A DNA stretch of 64,000 nt from NCBI RefSeq assembly GCF_010548275.1, contig NZ_JAAGLT010000026.1:1-64000 (forward strand). Reading direction: 5' to 3'. Position numbers and translations under genes: made by a program. A model generated the notes under the pieces. It was not told the DNA's origin, did no database searches, and worked only from the letters and a program-made list of their open reading frames with translations. The number at the start of each line of letters is the position of its first letter. The first letter of the stretch is position 1. Source of the stretch: Streptomyces sp. SID12488. Lineage in GTDB: Bacteria > Actinomycetota > Actinomycetes > Streptomycetales > Streptomycetaceae. Positions 60,890-64,000 of the stretch are shown here, piece after piece.

Positions 60890-61110
60890 TGAGGCGGTGC
60901 CGTCGGGGCCGCAGGTGTGATGTAGGTCTCATCCAGGTGCCGCTTGCCGCCGCGCCGGGGTGTACGCCGGTGCGGGCCGCCCGCGTACGAGGGCTCGAAC
61001 TATGCGGACCGCTGCCGGACCGTCCCGTACGGGACCATCACCCTGCGGGCGGAGTCAGCTCTCCGATCTCACGGGTGCGCGAGGAGTTCCGCGGTGGTCT
61101 GTCGGCGGCC
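60890..61110 (-). mobile_element. Relic of an IS6-type transposase (minus strand)
   Basis: On the minus strand the pieces 'TREIGELTPPAG' and 'VMVPYGTVRQRSA' - stop - 'FEPSYAGGPHRRTPRRGG' and 'KRHLDETYI' follow the order of IS6-family transposases (REVEELMLARGVxVSHxTIRQW, then RRRRPRPGDKWHLDEVFI with the first catalytic Asp). One TAG and a 1-base indel break it. A second relic of the same family lies at 62622-63047 in opposite orientation. Confidence 0.65.
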
Positions 61111-61366
61111 GGGGGTGTGGTGGCCGTTCCGTGTCATGGCACCAGGCGGCCCGTTCGCTGCTCGTTGGGGCCGCCGATTACCGCCTACCGTTCAGCTGTG
61201 TGTTCCGGTCGAATGGTTTCGCGCTCTTTCCGGTCCGCGGAATCACCGAGTGCGTGCCGGCGGCAGGCGGATGTGGCGGCGATCGGCTGGCCCACAGTGA
61301 AAGAACTCGTTTGTGAGCGGACATCGTCCGTGCCGGGAATGGGTTCGCGACCTTTGAGGAAAGTGT
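61111..61366. other. Intergenic stretch, nothing recognised
   Basis: About 255 bp between the IS6-type relic and the thioesterase relic. GAGGAAAG near its right end is a ribosome-binding site for the ATG at 61370. Confidence 0.4.
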
Positions 61367-61720
61367 GTGATGGGGAATCCGTGGCTACCGCTCGGGACTC
61401 ATCCGGACGCCGAAATCAGGCTCTTGTGCCCGCCACACGCGGGTGAGCCGGAGCCACTATGTATGGCCAGGGAATTGGCGAAGGAATTCGACTCGCCAAT
61501 CTTCTGCGGCACTTGGGAGGCATCCCGGAGAGGGTACTCGCCCTACCGGAGTTGCTCGCTCTGCTGCAGCCCGTACTGGCCGCGGATTTCTCGGTCAACG
61601 AGGACTGCTCACACACACCAACCCCCCTTTCGGTATTCCGGTCACCGCCTTCGTGGTGGCCGGCGACCCAGTGTACGGACGCAACCCTGATGAAGCCCTA
61701 GCTTCCCCCCTCAGCTCGGA
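61367..61720 (+). pseudogene. Type II thioesterase relic (internal deletion, frameshift)
   Basis: The start (ATG 61370 behind GAGGAAAG) reads 'NPWLPLGTHPDAEIRLLCPPHAGEPEPL', the N-terminus of polyketide/non-ribosomal-peptide type II thioesterases (LxxFPHAGG). The C-terminal part is in another frame: 'LLRHLGGIPERVLALPELLALLQPVLAADFSV' and, after one more shift, 'FGIPVTAFVVAGDPVYGRNPDEALA', matching the family's lid and the segment with the catalytic Asp. The centre with the GHSMG nucleophile is deleted. It cannot be active and suggests a lost biosynthetic cluster. Confidence 0.65.
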
Positions 61721-61733
61721 TGGAGACGCCCAA

Positions 61734-62582
61734 ATGGTCCGACCTCTCGCCGGTACGCTCACGGCCTTCGCCGCCGTCGGTGGCGCGCTGCTCGCCACCC
61801 TCGGCGCAGCCCCGGAATCGGCCGCTGCGCCCGCCCCGGCCCCGGCCGTCAAGGCGGCGACCTTCGCCGGAACCGTCGCGCTCAACGACTGTTCGGGCTC
61901 CGTGGTCAGAATGCCGAACTCGGCCGACACCGACAAAGCGTTCGTCCTGTCCAACGGCCACTGCCTGGAGACCGGCTTCCCCGATGCGGGCAAGGTCATC
62001 GTCAACCAGGCCTCCACCCGCACCTTCACACTCCTCAACGCCTCGGGCGGCAGCCTTGGCCAGCTTCGGGCCACCAAGGTCGCCTACGCGACGATGACGG
62101 ACACCGACATCTCGCTGTACGAACTCAGCTCGACCTACGCCCAGATCAAGTCGGCCTACGGGATCAGAGCCCTGAAGGTCTCGGCGGCCCACCCGGCCGC
62201 CGGCACCGCCATCGATGTGGTCTCCGGCTACTGGAAGCGCATCTACTCGTGCAACATCGACGCCTTTGTCCCACAGTTGCGTGAAGGCCAGTGGACCTGG
62301 AAGGACTCCGTTCGCTACACCGGCGCCTGCCATACCATCGGTGGCACCTCCGGTTCCCCGGTCCTGGACCGTGCGGGCAAGGTCATCGCCGTGAACAACA
62401 CGATCAACGAGGACGGCGAACGCTGCACCGACAACAACCCGTGCGAGGTCGACGCCAACGGCAACGTCACGGTCCATGAGGGCATCGACTACGGCCAGCA
62501 GACCTACTGGATCCCCGGCTGTGTGGCCACCGGCAACAAGATCGACCTGAGGAAGGCCGGCTGCGCTCTCCCCAAGCCGTAG
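61734..62582 (+). CDS. Secreted trypsin-like serine protease
   Basis: A 282-residue protein with a signal peptide (VRPLAGTLTAFAAVGGALLATLGAAPESAAA) and a serine-protease domain. The catalytic triad is His in LSNGHCLE, Asp in TDTDISLYEL and Ser in IGGTSGSPVLD. Six Cys (GC-CS, SCNI, GACH, ERC, NPC, GC) suggest disulfides. 'NGHC' in place of the classic TAAHC puts it with bacterial trypsin-like relatives. Start ATG 61734 has GGAG about ten bases upstream. It lies between two inverted IS6-type relics. Confidence 0.88.
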   Translation: MVRPLAGTLTAFAAVGGALLATLGAAPESAAAPAPAPAVKAATFAGTVALNDCSGSVVRMPNSADTDKAFVLSNGHCLETGFPDAGKVIVNQASTRTFTLLNASGGSLGQLRATKVAYATMTDTDISLYELSSTYAQIKSAYGIRALKVSAAHPAAGTAIDVVSGYWKRIYSCNIDAFVPQLREGQWTWKDSVRYTGACHTIGGTSGSPVLDRAGKVIAVNNTINEDGERCTDNNPCEVDANGNVTVHEGIDYGQQTYWIPGCVATGNKIDLRKAGCALPKP

Positions 62583-62621
62583 CGACCCTTGAGGTCTCTT
62601 CCTGTCCTGCCGGGCCCGGGC

Positions 62622-63047
62622 GGTCGCGCCGCCCCGACAAGGGGTTCCGGCACCCGGCGGAGATCATCTCCCACCGCGACCGCAAGGCCACCGCAGAACA
62701 CCTCACGCATCCGCGAGGTCGGGAAGCTGATGCCCGCCCGTGGGGTTGTGGTCCCGCACGGGACAGTCCGGCAGCGGTGCGCCGCGTACGGGCCCGCGTA
62801 CGCGGTCGGCCCGCGCCGGCGTACGCCCCGGGCCGCAGACACGTGACGCCCGGACGAAGCCATCACCAAGACCAACAGCGAGCGGCACTACCCGTGACGG
62901 GCCCTGGACCAGGACGGGAACGTCCCGGATGCCTCTGTGCAGAACAGGCCCGACACCGACCATGACGCCCGGACGATCCACCGCTTCACCGTCCGGAACG
63001 AGATCACCGGCCTGTGCGCCGCAGCCAGGCAAAGACCCCCTCACGCA
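62622..63047 (+). mobile_element. Relic of an IS6-type transposase (plus strand)
   Basis: The plus frames spell out 'GFRHPAEIISHRDRKAT', 'IREVGKLMPARGVVVPHGTVRQRCAAYGPAYA', 'RRRTPRAAD' - stop -, 'AITKTNSERHYP' - stop -, 'RALDQDGNVPDASVQNRPD' and the C-terminal 'HRFTVRNEITGLCA'. These fit an IS6-family transposase (FPPEIIS.. / REVEELMLARGV / KINGERHYLWRAVDQDGNVLDVLVQ / RFTIWNQITG) with frameshifts, stops and a large internal deletion removing the DDE core after VQNR. It is opposite in orientation to the relic at 60890-61110. Confidence 0.75.
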
Positions 63048-63149
63048 CCCCAACCCGTTCCGGGCGCACCCTCAGCACACACCGCGATCATCCAAGTTGG
63101 CAACGTCCGCAGAGATCGTGCCCGCCGACCGTCGCCGGCGCCGGTCGGA

Positions 63150-63707
63150 TTACTGGCCCACCGCACCGTCAATGCCCTGTCGCAGGAAGTCGGCGTGGCC
63201 GTTGTGCCGACCGTACTCCTCCACCATGTGTATCAGTACCCACCGGAGGGTGACCGGGCCGCGCCAGGGGTCCGCGCCGGTCACATCGAGGTTGGCCGCC
63301 TCGGCAACGAAGCGTTCGGCGAAGTCGACCTCGTCCTGCCAGATGCGCCATGCGTCGGTGACGGCGTCGGGGGTGGGCGCGGCGTCGTCGAACGCCGAGT
63401 CGGGGTTGTCGTCCGTGCCGTAGTGCGCCACGGTCTCCTGCCCTGCCATCCACTCCCTGAACCACTTGCGTTCAACCTCGGCCGCATGCCTTACCAGTCC
63501 GAGCAGCGACAGACCCGAGAAGGCCACGGACCGTTGGGCCAGTGCGTCAGGGCCGAGCCCCGAGCACTTCAGTTTCAGCGTCTCGCGCTGCCAGCGCAGG
63601 AAGCCCGAGAGCATTGCCTTCTCGTCACCCTGGGTCGGCACATCGAACCGAGGATCATTTTCGGGAGGGACGAACAGGTCGGCAAACTTTTGCATGTGAG
63701 GAATCAT
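63150..63707 (-). CDS. DinB-like (DUF664) four-helix protein
   Basis: A 185-residue protein of the same family as the one at 19508: 'GFLRWQRETLKLKCSGLGPDALAQRSVAFSGLSLLGLVRHAAEVERKWFREWMAG', then 'VTDAWRIWQDEVDFAERFVAE' and the C-terminal 'HMVEEYGRHNGHADFLRQGIDG'. The VRHxxxVER and ExxxRHxGHAD His residues are the predicted metal ligands. ATG 63707 is preceded by GGAG at six bases; ATG 63695 is not. The role is unknown; mycothiol-dependent transferase activity is one family possibility. Confidence 0.85.
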   Translation of the reverse strand: MIPHMQKFADLFVPPENDPRFDVPTQGDEKAMLSGFLRWQRETLKLKCSGLGPDALAQRSVAFSGLSLLGLVRHAAEVERKWFREWMAGQETVAHYGTDDNPDSAFDDAAPTPDAVTDAWRIWQDEVDFAERFVAEAANLDVTGADPWRGPVTLRWVLIHMVEEYGRHNGHADFLRQGIDGAVGQ

Positions 63708-63995
63708 CGTCCACTCCGGCTGCCCCCGCAATCATTTTCGCTGTTGCGGAACGATATCAATGGATATGTGATGCCTCAACTGGCGCCATCGGAGGGTTAC
63801 TTGCTTCGGAGTTGGAGCTCGGGGAGGGTTCCTCGCGATCGACGCCCGTATATGCCGTCGCGTCAGACGGTAGTACGGTCTCTGTTTTCGTGGATCCTGT
63901 CCGTCGAATTCAATGTCTTCACACGATGCCCCACAGGAATAAGTCGGTGACGGATTTCCTCTGCTCCTCGTGGGATCGACCGATCAGGAGAGCAC
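63708..63995. other. Promoter region between DinB gene and the next gene
   Basis: About 290 bp that is AT-richer than the window average, with no recognisable coding content. It must serve the DinB gene (minus) and the gene beginning at the right edge (plus). Confidence 0.4.
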
Positions 63996-64000
63996 ATGAC
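63996..64000 (+). CDS. Start of a gene cut by the window edge
   Basis: ATG at 63996-63998 is preceded by CAGGAGAG at a good distance, so a gene probably starts here; only the first codon is visible and no product can be named. Confidence 0.4.

Noticed and set aside
1..64000. CRISPR arrays, tRNA or rRNA genes
   Set aside because: No regularly spaced short repeats and no cloverleaf with the conserved GGTTCGA arm were seen. The only tandem repeat array is the coding repeats in the CHAT gene.

Overview
The window is a GC-rich actinobacterial chromosome segment, almost certainly Streptomyces. Supporting signs are the very high third-position GC, frequent GTG starts and ATGA overlaps, and families typical of the genus: YcnI, DUF6197, DUF6153, DUF6328, LAL-type LuxR and CHAT/TPR proteins. 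All calls come from reading the sequence and the translations; no database search was run, so family names are recognition, not search results.

Left accessory part (1-8.8 kb): a lipoprotein; a HEAT-like repeat protein with a truncated, inverted copy of its C-terminal half; a perfect 13-bp palindrome between them; an SCO6745-like HTH protein; and a decayed conjugative-element (AICE-like) remnant made of a truncated GNAT, a Spd-type membrane protein, a DUF6197 protein, a 53-residue zinc ribbon and a small membrane protein.

Core-like part (8.8-50 kb): an ArsR/MFS metal-efflux pair with a readable alpha-5 metal site; a YcnI copper module; a sulfotransferase next to a broken BlaI-type repressor; the methylmalonyl-CoA mutase operon (small subunit, large subunit, MeaB GTPase); several VOC and DinB proteins; a DUF3105/DUF6153 pair; RNase HI; an FAD monooxygenase; an MFS/TetR pair with a striking double-palindrome operator; a probable 6S-like RNA ahead of an aldo/keto reductase; a transmembrane pseudokinase; a TPR/polyprenyl-synthase operon; AIM24; a SAM methyltransferase; a TerD-CAP-CAP fusion; an alpha-galactosidase divergent from a leaderless ROK regulator; a LAL-type LuxR regulator; and a three-gene redox signalling operon (receiver/glutaredoxin-like/thioredoxin-reductase fusion, cNMP-binding histidine kinase, UBP zinc finger).

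Right accessory part (50-64 kb): a graveyard of mobile elements (IS5-type with two frames, a group II intron reverse transcriptase cut before its YADD motif, an IS4 fragment, two oppositely oriented IS6-type relics) and broken cargo (Tc-toxin-like tail, type II thioesterase). Intact genes stand among them: a CHAT-protease/TPR protein of about 1,406 residues with fifteen 45-residue repeats, divergent from a small Cys-containing protein and a membrane protein, which together look like a protease-based conflict or signalling system; a LuxR regulator; a secreted trypsin-like protease; and a DinB protein.
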